A program made the translations under genes and the position numbers. Below are positions 53,544 to 61,661 of a stretch of 64,000 bases of DNA, piece by piece. Each line of letters starts with the position of its first letter. Position 1 is the stretch's first letter. Source of the stretch: Pseudomonas sp. AOB-7 (GTDB lineage: Bacteria > Pseudomonadota > Gammaproteobacteria > Pseudomonadales > Pseudomonadaceae); assembly GCF_003696305.1 (NCBI RefSeq), contig NZ_RFFK01000016.1, positions 1 to 64,000 on the forward strand, read 5' to 3'. Below the pieces are notes generated by a model, which had not been told where the DNA came from, did no database searches, and saw only the letters and a list, made by a program, of their open reading frames with translations.

Positions 53544-54602
53544 ATGTCCGTCAGCCTGCCGCCACGTGGCCGTGGCACCGCCAGCAATCCGCATAACCGC
53601 TTCGCCCCGACCCGGGTGATCGCCAGCGACGACGGCTGGTTCGAGGAAGTGCCGCCGAGCCGCGCCACCGAGGTGCGCGCGGAAACCGCCAAGACCATCA
53701 TCAGCCGCAACCAGTCGCCGGACCTGCCCTTCGACCGCTCGATCAACCCTTACCGCGGCTGCGAGCACGGCTGCATCTACTGCTACGCGCGGCCCAGCCA
53801 CGCCTACTGGGACCTGTCGCCGGGGCTGGACTTCGAGACCCGGCTGATCGCCAAGACCAACGCCGCCGCCCTGCTCCAGCAGCAGCTGAGCAAGCCCGGC
53901 TACCAGTGCGCGCCGATCAACCTGGGCGCCAACACCGACCCCTACCAGCCGATCGAGCGCGAGCAGCGGCTGACCCGCCAGTGCCTGGAAATCCTCCTCG
54001 ACTACCGCCACCCGGTGACCATCGTCACCAAGGGTGCGCTGATCCTGCGCGATCTGGACCTGCTCGCCGAGCTGGCCAAGCAGCGCCTGGTGGCGGTGTA
54101 TATCAGCCTCACCACCCTGGACGACGAGCTCAAGCGCATCCTCGAACCGCGCGCGGCGGCGCCTTCGGCGCGCCTGCGGGCGATCCGCGTGCTGCGCCAG
54201 CAGGATATCCCGGTCGGCGTGCTGTGTTCGCCGATGATTCCGATGATCAACGACATGGAACTTGAGCGCCTGCTCGAAGCGGCGCAGCAGGCCGGTGCGC
54301 AGAGCGCCAACTACATGCTGCTGCGCCTGCCGCGCGAGGTGGCGCCGCTGTTCGAGGAGTGGTTGCGGGCGCATCACCCGCAGCGCGCCGAACACGTGCT
54401 CAGCCTGATCCGCCAGAGCCGCGGCGGCGAGCTGTACGACAGCCGGTTCGGCGCGCGCTTTCGCGGCGAGGGCGCCTTCGCCGAACTGCTGGCGCAGCGC
54501 TTCGCCCTGGCCATCCGCCGCCTCGGCCTGCAGCGGCGCCAGGCCCTGCAACTGGACTGCAGCCGCTTCGCCCCGCCGGGTGGACAGCTGGCCCTGCTCT
54601 GA
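53544..54602 (+). CDS. PA0069-family SplB-like radical SAM protein, SOS-controlled
   Basis: This 352-residue radical SAM enzyme has a [4Fe-4S] motif in RGCEHGCIYCYARPSH (C73, C77, C80). SplB/COG1533-type features include LGANTDPYQPIER and VTIVTKGALILRDLD. It is homologous to P. aeruginosa PA0069. An SOS box lies immediately upstream and GAGGAG precedes the ATG. A role in DNA repair or tolerance is suggested by SplB relatedness and LexA control but not shown. Confidence 0.9.
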   Translation: MSVSLPPRGRGTASNPHNRFAPTRVIASDDGWFEEVPPSRATEVRAETAKTIISRNQSPDLPFDRSINPYRGCEHGCIYCYARPSHAYWDLSPGLDFETRLIAKTNAAALLQQQLSKPGYQCAPINLGANTDPYQPIEREQRLTRQCLEILLDYRHPVTIVTKGALILRDLDLLAELAKQRLVAVYISLTTLDDELKRILEPRAAAPSARLRAIRVLRQQDIPVGVLCSPMIPMINDMELERLLEAAQQAGAQSANYMLLRLPREVAPLFEEWLRAHHPQRAEHVLSLIRQSRGGELYDSRFGARFRGEGAFAELLAQRFALAIRRLGLQRRQALQLDCSRFAPPGGQLALL

Positions 54603-54702
54603 CGCACCCGGCCACAGTCTGCACGGGCCTGCGGGTTGTCGCCGCACCGGCCCTGAGGCGACACTTGGCGTGTGACTCGCCAGCGGCTGCGGCTGTCGGT
54701 TT

Positions 54703-54844
54703 AGAACGTGTTTACGATCTCGCGAGCTAGAGCCATACAAGGCAAAAACAGACGAGGACGCGGAGTTTACGAGCTGTAAATGAGCAGTCCGAGTCTGTTT
54801 TTAACGCAGTAGGGCCGACGCGCAGCAGATCGTATGCAGGTTCT
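54703..54844. mobile_element. MITE-like element with 18-nt terminal inverted repeats
   Basis: AGAACGTGTTTACGATCT (54703-54720) and AGATCGTATGCAGGTTCT (54827-54844) are inverted with 15 of 18 positions matching. The interior has the internal pair AAAAACAGAC / GTCTGTTTTT (54743-54752 and 54793-54802). I recall this sequence type as dispersed in several Pseudomonas genomes. It ends 36 nt before the carbonic anhydrase start, so it makes up much of that promoter region. Confidence 0.65.
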
Positions 54845-54880
54845 TAGCAGCGTCTTTTCAGGTTCATAGAGGTTCAGGGC

Positions 54881-55609
54881 ATGCCTTACAAACACCAGGT
54901 CATTCCACTTCAGACCCACGAGGGCAACGAAACCGCCGAGCAGGCGCTGCAAAGCATCGTCGACGGCTTCAAACGCTTTCGCAACGAGGTATTCCCGCAG
55001 CAGGAAGAGCTGTTCAAGAAGCTCGCCACCGCGCAGAACCCGCGCGCCATGTTCATCACCTGCGCCGACTCGCGGGTGGTGCCGGAACTGATCACCCAGA
55101 GCTCGCCGGGCGACCTGTTCGTCAACCGCAACGTCGGCAACGTGGTGCCGCCCTACGGCCAGATGATGGGCGGCGTATCCACCGCCATCGAGTACGCGGT
55201 GATGGCCCTGGGCGTTCAGCACATCGTCATCTGCGGCCATTCCGACTGCGGCGCGATGAAGGCGGTGCTCAATCCGGCGTCGCTGGAAACCATGCCCACG
55301 GTCAAGGCCTGGCTGCGCCATGCCGAAGTGGCGCGCACGGTGGTGGCGGAGAACTGCAGCTGCGGCAACGACCAGGAAACCCTCGCCGTGCTCACCGAGG
55401 AAAACGTGGTGGCCCAGCTCGACCACCTGCGCACCCACCCCTCGGTGGCGGCCAAGCTGGCGCGCGGCCAACTGTTCATCCACGGCTGGGTGTACGACAT
55501 CGAAACCAGCCAGATCCGGGCCTACGACGCCGAGCTGGGCGGCTTCCTGCCCCTCGATGGCGACAAGGTGCCGATGGCCACCCCGCGCGCGCGCTACCCG
55601 CAGGACTGA
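54881..55609 (+). CDS. Beta-carbonic anhydrase
   Basis: This 242-residue beta-class carbonic anhydrase has zinc ligands C61, H120 and C123, and the D63-R65 dyad (FITCADSRVVPE and VICGHSDCGAMKAV). It interconverts CO2 and bicarbonate in the cytoplasm. The length and sequence recall P. aeruginosa psCA1 (PA0102). It runs toward the convergent SbtB/SbtA pair, and together with pyruvate carboxylase nearby suggests a bicarbonate-supply role. Confidence 0.93.
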   Translation: MPYKHQVIPLQTHEGNETAEQALQSIVDGFKRFRNEVFPQQEELFKKLATAQNPRAMFITCADSRVVPELITQSSPGDLFVNRNVGNVVPPYGQMMGGVSTAIEYAVMALGVQHIVICGHSDCGAMKAVLNPASLETMPTVKAWLRHAEVARTVVAENCSCGNDQETLAVLTEENVVAQLDHLRTHPSVAAKLARGQLFIHGWVYDIETSQIRAYDAELGGFLPLDGDKVPMATPRARYPQD

Positions 55610-55660
55610 GCGCTGCGCGCCTCACCCCTCTGCGGCAAGTGACCGCACCGAGGGGCCGCC

Positions 55661-55679
55661 GGGTGCGCATAGCGCACCC
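55661..55679. repeat. REP-like hairpin
   Basis: GGGTGCGC (55661-55668) and GCGCACCC (55672-55679) pair perfectly around ATA. It has the same core as the element at 1542-1591, and is placed between the convergent carbonic anhydrase and sbtB-like genes. Confidence 0.6.
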
Positions 55680-55692
55680 TACCGGGCCCCCG

Positions 55693-55995
55693 TCAGAACT
55701 TCTCCCCGCGCAGCACCTCCACCTGCGCCAGGTAGCAGACCATGGCGAAATGGTCGTAGTAGCGCGCCTGCAGGTGTTCGGCGATGCGCTCGGCCAGCTC
55801 GCGGCCGCAGATGATTTCCAGGCGGATATTGCCCTCGGTGTCCCAATCGGCGCTGCGCACGCCGCGGTGCCCGCGGCCGCGGGCGTCGGAGAGGGTCCAG
55901 CCGGGGGCGCCGAGCGCCTCCAGGTCGGCCAGCAGCTTCTTCTCCAGCGCCGCCTCGCAGATCACGGTGAGCAGGGTACGGCTATGTGCGTTCAT
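55693..55995 (-). CDS. SbtB-like PII-family protein
   Basis: This 100-residue ferredoxin-like PII-superfamily protein has LLTVICEAALEKKLLADLE, a short T-loop region RGRGHRGVRSADWD, and IRLEIICGRELAERIAEHL. In cyanobacteria SbtB is a trimeric cAMP/adenylate sensor that binds and inhibits SbtA. The C-terminal cysteine motif of cyanobacterial SbtB is absent. It lies one base after the SbtA-like gene, so the pair is cotranscribed. Confidence 0.82.
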   Translation of the reverse strand: MNAHSRTLLTVICEAALEKKLLADLEALGAPGWTLSDARGRGHRGVRSADWDTEGNIRLEIICGRELAERIAEHLQARYYDHFAMVCYLAQVEVLRGEKF

Positions 55996-55996
55996 C

Positions 55997-56938
55997 TCAG
56001 AATCCCCAGGCGATCAATAGCTCGGCCAGCGCCAGGTACAGCGGGATGCCGAGCAGGATATTGAAAGGGAAGGTTATCCCCAGCGAAGCGGTCAGCGACA
56101 GCGACGGGTTGGCCTCCGGCAGCGCCAGGCGCATGGCCGCCGGCACCGCGATATAGGAGGCCGAGGCGGCCAGGGTGGCGAGCATCGCCGTGCCGCCCAG
56201 GCTCAAGCCCATGAAGCGCGCCAGCAGGGCGCCGATCAGCGCGCCGAGCAGCGGCATCAGCAGGGCGAAGGCGGCCAGGCGCAGGCCGAACTGCTTGAGC
56301 GCACCGAGCTGGCCGGAGGCAATCAGGCCCATCTCCAGCAGGAAGAACGCCAGCACCGGCTTAAACATGCTGGTGTACAGCGGCTCCAGCGGCTTGATCG
56401 CCTCCTTGCCGGCGATGGCGCCGATCACCAGGCCGCCGAGCAGCAGCATGATGCTCTTGCCGAGGAAGATCTCACGGCCCAGCTCGCCCCAGTGGGTCTC
56501 ACGCGAGATGCCCTTGGCCAGGACGATACCGACCAGGATCGCGGGAATCTCCAGGATGGCCACGAACAGCGGCATGTAGCTCTCGAACGCGACGCCCTTG
56601 GCCAGCAGATAGGCCACCACCACGGCGAAGGTACCGGCGCTGACCGAGCCGTAGTGCGCAGCCACCGCGGCGGCGTTGATGCGGTCGAAGCGCAGGCCGC
56701 GCAGCAGGACGAAGGCGAGCAGCGGCAACAGCACGCCGAGCGCCAGCACCAGCGCCGACTGGCCGAGCAGCTGCAGGCTCGCCTGCTCGGCCAGCTCCAC
56801 ACCGCCGTGCAGGCCGATGGCCAGCAGGAGGATGATCGACAGCGTCTCGTACAGCGCCGCCGGCAGCTTCAGCTCGCTCTTGAGCAGACCGGCGACCAGG
56901 CCGAAGACGAAGAACAGCACCACCGGGTCCAGAGCCAC
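55997..56938 (-). CDS. SbtA-type sodium-dependent bicarbonate permease
   Basis: This 313-residue protein has ten hydrophobic segments in two halves, matching the SbtA/DUF897 family. The blocks include KLPAALYETLSIILLLAIGL, AAAVAAHYGSVSAGTFAVVVAY-type sequence and ASASYIAVPAAMRLALPEAN with the conserved ASASYIAVPAA. It would import bicarbonate with sodium. It starts at GTG with GGAGG 9 nt upstream. Two tandem terminators lie between it and pycB, so it has its own promoter. Confidence 0.88.
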   Translation of the reverse strand: MALDPVVLFFVFGLVAGLLKSELKLPAALYETLSIILLLAIGLHGGVELAEQASLQLLGQSALVLALGVLLPLLAFVLLRGLRFDRINAAAVAAHYGSVSAGTFAVVVAYLLAKGVAFESYMPLFVAILEIPAILVGIVLAKGISRETHWGELGREIFLGKSIMLLLGGLVIGAIAGKEAIKPLEPLYTSMFKPVLAFFLLEMGLIASGQLGALKQFGLRLAAFALLMPLLGALIGALLARFMGLSLGGTAMLATLAASASYIAVPAAMRLALPEANPSLSLTASLGITFPFNILLGIPLYLALAELLIAWGF

Positions 56939-57084
56939 TTGAGCTCACCTCCTAGATCGAGTGAAACGAAGGAAAAGGCCATGCCCCGGCACAGGGCGGT
57001 GCTGATCGCCCTGCTTTGCCTCGCCACCGGGCGACGCACCGGGACATGACCGGAAAGCGTAGGCGCGCCGGCACGCGCGCGATC

Positions 57085-57109
57085 AAAAAAAGGGAGCCTT
57101 GCGGCCCCC
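57085..57109 (-). terminator. Second terminator downstream of pycB
   Basis: On the minus strand, GGGGGCC (57109-57103) pairs with GGCTCCC (57098-57092), including one G-T pair, around GCAA, followed by seven T residues (57091-57085). It lies downstream of the first pycB terminator. Confidence 0.8.
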
Positions 57110-57141
57110 GGGACAACACGCGCGCGCCGTCGCGCCGAAAT

Positions 57142-57196
57142 AAAAAAGGAGCCCGGGCGATCCCATCAAACTTGCCCATTCAACAGGCCGGGCTCC
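57142..57196 (-). terminator. Terminator of the pycA-pycB operon
   Basis: On the minus strand GGAGCCCGG (57196-57188) pairs with CCGGGCTCC (57156-57148), then TTTTTTA. The loop is long (about 31 nt), which may leave it leaky and explain the second terminator after it. Confidence 0.75.
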
Positions 57197-57202
57197 ATGA
57201 GG

Positions 57203-59017
57203 TTAACCTTCAATTTCCACCAGCACCTCGCCCGGGTTGACCCGGTCGCCCTTGGCCACGTGCACCGCCTTGACCGTGCCGGCGATCGGCGCCTGCACCT
57301 CGGTCTCCATCTTCATCGCTTCGGTGATCAGCACCGCCTGGCCGGCCTTGACCGCGTCGCCGACCTTGACCAGCACGTCGACGATGTTGCCCGGCATGGT
57401 GGTGGACACGTCGCCCGGCGCGCTGGCCTGCTTGCGCTTGCCGCCGGTGCCGGCGACGAAGTCGTTGAGCGGCTCGAACACCACCTCTTCCGGCATGCCG
57501 TCGATGGACAGGTAGAAGTGACGCTTGCCGTCGCCCTTGACGCCGACGCCGGTGATGTCGACGCGGTAGCTCTCGCCGTGCACGTCCACCACGAACTCGG
57601 TGGGCACGCCCTCGCCGCCCACCGGCGCCGCGCCGCCGGCCTGCGGCAGCGGCAGCAGGGCCTCGGGCTTGAGGGTGCCGGCGGCACGCTCCTCGAGGAA
57701 CTTGCGGCCGATGTCGGGGAACATGGCGAAGGTCAGTACGTCTTCTTCGCTCTTGGCCAGAGTGCCGATCTCTTCGCGCAGCTTGGCCATCTCCGGCTTG
57801 AGCAGGTCGGCCGGGCGCACGTCGATGACTTCTTCGCTGCCGATGGCCTGCTTACGCAGGGCCTCGTCGACCTTGCCCGGCGCCTTGCCGTATCGGCCCT
57901 GCAGGTACAGCTTCACCTCGTTGGTGATGGTCTTGTAGCGCTCGCCGGCGAGCACGTTGAACACCGCCTGGGTACCGACGATCTGCGAGGTCGGGGTGAC
58001 CAGCGGCGGGTAGCCGAGGTCGGCGCGCACCCGCGGAATCTCGGCGAACACTTCGTTGATGCGATTGAGCGCGCCCTGTTCCTTGAGCTGGTTGGCCAGG
58101 TTGGACATCATGCCGCCCGGCACCTGGTTGACCTGCACGCGGGTATCGACGGCGGTGAATTCGCTCTCGAACTGGTGGTACTTCTTGCGCACGGCATGGA
58201 AGTACATACCGATCTCCTGGATCAGCTCCAGGTCCAGGCCGGTGTCGAACTCGCTGCCGCGCAGCGCGGCGACCATCGACTCGGTGCCCGGGTGGCTGGT
58301 GCCCCAGGCGAAGCTGGAGATGGCGGTGTCGATATGGTCGGCGCCGGCCTCGATGGCCTTGAGCTGGCACATCGAGCCCATGCCGGCGGTGTCGTGGCTG
58401 TGCACGAACACCGGCAGATCGACCTCGGCCTTGAGCGCCTTGACCAGCTCGCCGGTGGCGTAGGGGGTGAGCAGGCCGGCCATGTCCTTGATGGCGATGG
58501 AGTCGATGCCCATGGCCTGCATGGCCTTGGCCTGTTCGACGAAGGCGGCCACGGTGTGTACCGGGCTGGTGGTGTAGGCGATGGTGCCCTGGGCGTGCTT
58601 GCCGGCGGCCTTCACTGCCTCGATGGCCACGCGCAGGTTACGCACGTCGTTCATCGCGTCGAAGATGCGGAACACGTCGATGCCGTTGACCGCGGCCTTG
58701 GCGACGAAGGCGCGCACCACGTCGTCGCTGTAGTGGCGGTAGCCGAGCAGGTTCTGCCCGCGCAGGAGCATCTGTAGGCGGGTGTTGGGCAGCGCCGCCT
58801 TGAGCTGGCGCAGGCGCTCCCAGGGGTCTTCCTTGAGGAAGCGCACGCAGGCGTCGAAGGTGGCGCCGCCCCAGACTTCCAGCGACCAGTAGCCGACCTG
58901 GTCGAGCTTGCCGCAGATCGGCAGCATGTCTTCGGTGCGCATGCGCGTGGCGATGATCGACTGGTGAGCGTCGCGCAGGATGGTGTCGGTGACGGTAATT
59001 TTCTTGGTATTGCTCAT
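57203..59017 (-). CDS. pycB: Pyruvate carboxylase subunit B (carboxyltransferase + biotin carrier)
   Basis: This 604-residue subunit has the HMGL-like carboxyltransferase domain (ITVTDTILRDAHQSIIATRM; HSHDTAGMG metal-site region), a central PYC_OADA domain and a C-terminal biotinyl domain with TEAMKMET, the biotinylated lysine at K569. It carries out the pyruvate-to-oxaloacetate half-reaction. The family is often labelled oadA, but oxaloacetate decarboxylase membrane subunits are absent and pycA/pycR neighbour it. It lies 16 nt after pycA. Confidence 0.94.
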   Translation of the reverse strand: MSNTKKITVTDTILRDAHQSIIATRMRTEDMLPICGKLDQVGYWSLEVWGGATFDACVRFLKEDPWERLRQLKAALPNTRLQMLLRGQNLLGYRHYSDDVVRAFVAKAAVNGIDVFRIFDAMNDVRNLRVAIEAVKAAGKHAQGTIAYTTSPVHTVAAFVEQAKAMQAMGIDSIAIKDMAGLLTPYATGELVKALKAEVDLPVFVHSHDTAGMGSMCQLKAIEAGADHIDTAISSFAWGTSHPGTESMVAALRGSEFDTGLDLELIQEIGMYFHAVRKKYHQFESEFTAVDTRVQVNQVPGGMMSNLANQLKEQGALNRINEVFAEIPRVRADLGYPPLVTPTSQIVGTQAVFNVLAGERYKTITNEVKLYLQGRYGKAPGKVDEALRKQAIGSEEVIDVRPADLLKPEMAKLREEIGTLAKSEEDVLTFAMFPDIGRKFLEERAAGTLKPEALLPLPQAGGAAPVGGEGVPTEFVVDVHGESYRVDITGVGVKGDGKRHFYLSIDGMPEEVVFEPLNDFVAGTGGKRKQASAPGDVSTTMPGNIVDVLVKVGDAVKAGQAVLITEAMKMETEVQAPIAGTVKAVHVAKGDRVNPGEVLVEIEG

Positions 59018-59033
59018 GATCTGAATCCTTCCC

Positions 59034-60449
59034 CTACAGGCCGGCGTGGGCCGCGATGGCGGTGGCGATGGCGATGGCCAGGTGCGACGGGTTGCGCTTG
59101 ATCGAATACTGGGTCAGCTCCGGATGGCTCTCGACGAAGCTGGTGTTGAACTCGGCGCTGCGGAACTCCGGGTTGCGCAGGATTTCCTGGTAATAGGGCG
59201 CGGTGGTGCGCACGCCCTGCACGCGCATGTCGTCCAGCGCACGCAGGCCGCGGTCCATCGCCTCTTCCCAGGTCAGCGCCCAGACGACCAGCTTCAGGCA
59301 CATCGAGTCGTAGTAAGGCGGAATGGTGTAGCCGGTGTAGATCGCCGTGTCGGTGCGCACGCCGGGGCCGCCGGGGGCGTAGTAGCGGGTGATCTTGCCG
59401 AAGCTGGGCAGGAAGTTGTTCTTCGGGTCCTCGGCGTTGATGCGAAACTGCAGGGCAAAGCCGCGGTGGATGATGTCGTCCTGCTTGACCGAGAGCGGCA
59501 AGCCGCTGGCGATGCGAATCTGCTCGCGAACGATGTCGATGCCGGTGATTTCCTCGGTGATGGTGTGCTCCACCTGCACCCGGGTGTTCATCTCCATGAA
59601 GTACACCTCGCCCTCGGCGAGCAGGAACTCCACGGTGCCGGCGTTCTCGTAGCCCACCGCCTGCGCCGCGCGCACCGCCAGGTCGCCGATATAGGCGCGC
59701 TGCTCGGGGGTCAGCTGCGGGCTGGGGGCGATCTCGATCAGCTTCTGGTTACGGCGCTGGATCGAGCAGTCGCGCTCGTACAGGTGCACGGTGTTGCCGA
59801 GGCTGTCGGCGAGGATCTGCGCCTCGATATGCTTGGGATTGACGATGCACTTTTCCAGGAAGACTTCCGCGCTGCCGAAGGCCTTGGTGGCCTCGGAGAT
59901 CACCCGCGGGTAGGCCTGCTCCAGCTCCTCGCGCGAGTTGCAGCGGCGAATGCCGCGGCCGCCGCCGCCGGAGGTGGCCTTGAGCATCACCGGGTAGCCG
60001 ATGCGCTCGGCTTCGCGCAGCGCTTCGGCGAGGTCGGCGACGTTGCCTTCGGTGCCCGGGGTGACCGGCACGCCGGCCTTGATCATGCTGCGCCGCGCCT
60101 CGGTCTTGTCGCCCATGCGGCGAATCACCTCGGCCGAGGGGCCGATGAACTTGATCCCGCGCTCGGCGCATATCTCCGCCAGCTCGGCGTTCTCGGAGAG
60201 GAAACCGTAGCCCGGATGGAGGGCGTCGCAGCCGGTCTCCACCGCCAGGTTGACCAGCTTGCGCGGGTTCAGGTAGCCGGCCAGCGGGTCGTCGCCGACG
60301 CTGTGCGCCTCGTCCGCGCGCTTGACGTGCAGCGCGTGGCGGTCGGCCTCGGAATAGATGGCCACCGAGCGAATGCCCATTTCGGCGCAGGCGCGCACGA
60401 TGCGGACGGCAATCTCACCACGGTTGGCGATCAGGATTTTCTTGATCAC
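59034..60449 (-). CDS. pycA: Pyruvate carboxylase subunit A (biotin carboxylase)
   Basis: This 471-residue biotin carboxylase has IKKILIANRGEIAVRI at the start, the ATP-grasp KATSGGGGRGIRR glycine-rich loop, FLEKCIVNPKHIEAQI, and EMNTRVQVEHTITEEITG. It carboxylates biotin on PycB with bicarbonate and ATP. It starts at GTG 60449 with TGAGGA upstream. It is divergent from pycR; AccC is related but encoded elsewhere with accB. Confidence 0.94.
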   Translation of the reverse strand: MIKKILIANRGEIAVRIVRACAEMGIRSVAIYSEADRHALHVKRADEAHSVGDDPLAGYLNPRKLVNLAVETGCDALHPGYGFLSENAELAEICAERGIKFIGPSAEVIRRMGDKTEARRSMIKAGVPVTPGTEGNVADLAEALREAERIGYPVMLKATSGGGGRGIRRCNSREELEQAYPRVISEATKAFGSAEVFLEKCIVNPKHIEAQILADSLGNTVHLYERDCSIQRRNQKLIEIAPSPQLTPEQRAYIGDLAVRAAQAVGYENAGTVEFLLAEGEVYFMEMNTRVQVEHTITEEITGIDIVREQIRIASGLPLSVKQDDIIHRGFALQFRINAEDPKNNFLPSFGKITRYYAPGGPGVRTDTAIYTGYTIPPYYDSMCLKLVVWALTWEEAMDRGLRALDDMRVQGVRTTAPYYQEILRNPEFRSAEFNTSFVESHPELTQYSIKRNPSHLAIAIATAIAAHAGL

Positions 60450-60561
60450 GGTTGGAATCCTCAGCGCAGAGCTGTCAGGGTCGCGGCGGCCAATACGGCG
60501 AACGCCCAGTTACCCTAGCTGGCTGTACGAATTAACCAAAATCAATAATTATTTGATCAGA

Positions 60562-60579
60562 CATAAGTAATTACTTATG
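60562..60579. promoter_or_regulatory. Perfect 18-bp palindrome in the pycA/pycR intergenic region
   Basis: CATAAGTAATTACTTATG is its own reverse complement. It sits 24 nt before the pycR start in the 154-nt divergent gap. Its position and A/T-rich symmetry suit a LysR-type (PycR) site or an autoregulation operator. Confidence 0.6.
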
Positions 60580-60603
60580 CATTGATCCAGCGAGGAGCAA
60601 AGC

Positions 60604-61578
60604 GTGCGTAAAACCCTGCTGCGCATGACCCTGCGCCAACTCCAGGTGTTCCGTGCCGTGTGCGACCACGGCTCGTACAGCCGCGCCGCCGACGAGATGG
60701 CGCTGACCCAGCCGGCGGTGAGCCTGCAGATTCGCCAGTTGGAGGAGCTGGTCGGCCAGCCGCTGTTCGAATACGTCGGCAAGAAGCTCTACCTGACCGA
60801 GGCGGCCGAGGCGCTCAAGCGCGCCGGCAGCGACATCTTCGGCCGCCTGGAGAGCCTGGACATGCAGCTGTCGGACCTGCAGGGCTCGCTGCAGGGGCAG
60901 CTCAACCTGTGCGTGGAATCCAGCGCCAAGTACTTCATTCCCCACCTGTTCGCCGCTTTTCGCCGCCAGTACCCCGAAGTCAGCCTGAACCTCACGGTGG
61001 TCAACCATGCCCTGGCGGTACGCCGCCTGAGCCTGAGCCGCGACGACCTGCTGATCATGAGCCAGGTGCCGCAGGACATGGCGCTGGATTTTCTGCCGTT
61101 TCTCAACAACCCCATCATCGCAGTAGCGCCGCCGGATCATCCGCTCTGCGCACGAGACGACCTCCAGCTGCAGGACCTCACCGCCTATCCGCTGCTGATC
61201 CGCGAAAGCGGCTCGGGCACCCGCCGCGCCTGCGAGGAATACTGCCACCAGAAGCGCGCGCACTTTCCCCAGACCCTGGAGATCGGCTCGCTGGACGCCC
61301 AGCGCGAGGCGGTGATCGCCGGCCTCGGCCTGGCCCTGCTGCCGCGCCACGCGGTGCATCTGGAATTGCGCCACGGCCTGCTGCGCGAGCTGGCGGTGGC
61401 CGAACTGCCGCTGTACCGCAGCTGGTGCGCGGTGAACAACCGCGGCCGGCGCCTGTCGCCGGTGGCCCAGGCCTTTCTCGACTTTATCCGCAGCGAGCGC
61501 GCCGCCATCGGCCAGCTGGCCGAGCGCTTTCAGCTCGGAGCGGCAGGATCGGGCAATGATCCAGCAGGATCGGCCTAA
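60604..61578 (+). CDS. pycR: LysR-family regulator PycR
   Basis: This 324-residue LysR regulator has an N-terminal helix-turn-helix with RQLQVFRAVCDHGSYSRAAD and MALTQPAVSLQIRQLEELVG, followed by an inducer domain (VESSAKYFIPHLFAAFRRQY). It is divergent from pycA-pycB, as in P. aeruginosa where PycR regulates pyruvate carboxylase. The GTG at 60604 has GAGGAG 6 nt upstream and gives VRKTLLRMTLRQ; an in-frame ATG is at 60625. Confidence 0.92.
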   Translation: MRKTLLRMTLRQLQVFRAVCDHGSYSRAADEMALTQPAVSLQIRQLEELVGQPLFEYVGKKLYLTEAAEALKRAGSDIFGRLESLDMQLSDLQGSLQGQLNLCVESSAKYFIPHLFAAFRRQYPEVSLNLTVVNHALAVRRLSLSRDDLLIMSQVPQDMALDFLPFLNNPIIAVAPPDHPLCARDDLQLQDLTAYPLLIRESGSGTRRACEEYCHQKRAHFPQTLEIGSLDAQREAVIAGLGLALLPRHAVHLELRHGLLRELAVAELPLYRSWCAVNNRGRRLSPVAQAFLDFIRSERAAIGQLAERFQLGAAGSGNDPAGSA

Positions 61579-61661
61579 CCCTTCGTAACTGGCCTGCGCG
61601 ACATTGGCAGCCTGGGCGGCGCGCCCCTGCGCCCCGCCGAACCTGCCTGGGAGAGAAGCCA

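Noticed and set aside
57203..59017. Oxaloacetate decarboxylase alpha subunit (oadA)
   Set aside because: No membrane beta or gamma subunits; pycA and pycR neighbours favour pyruvate carboxylase subunit B.
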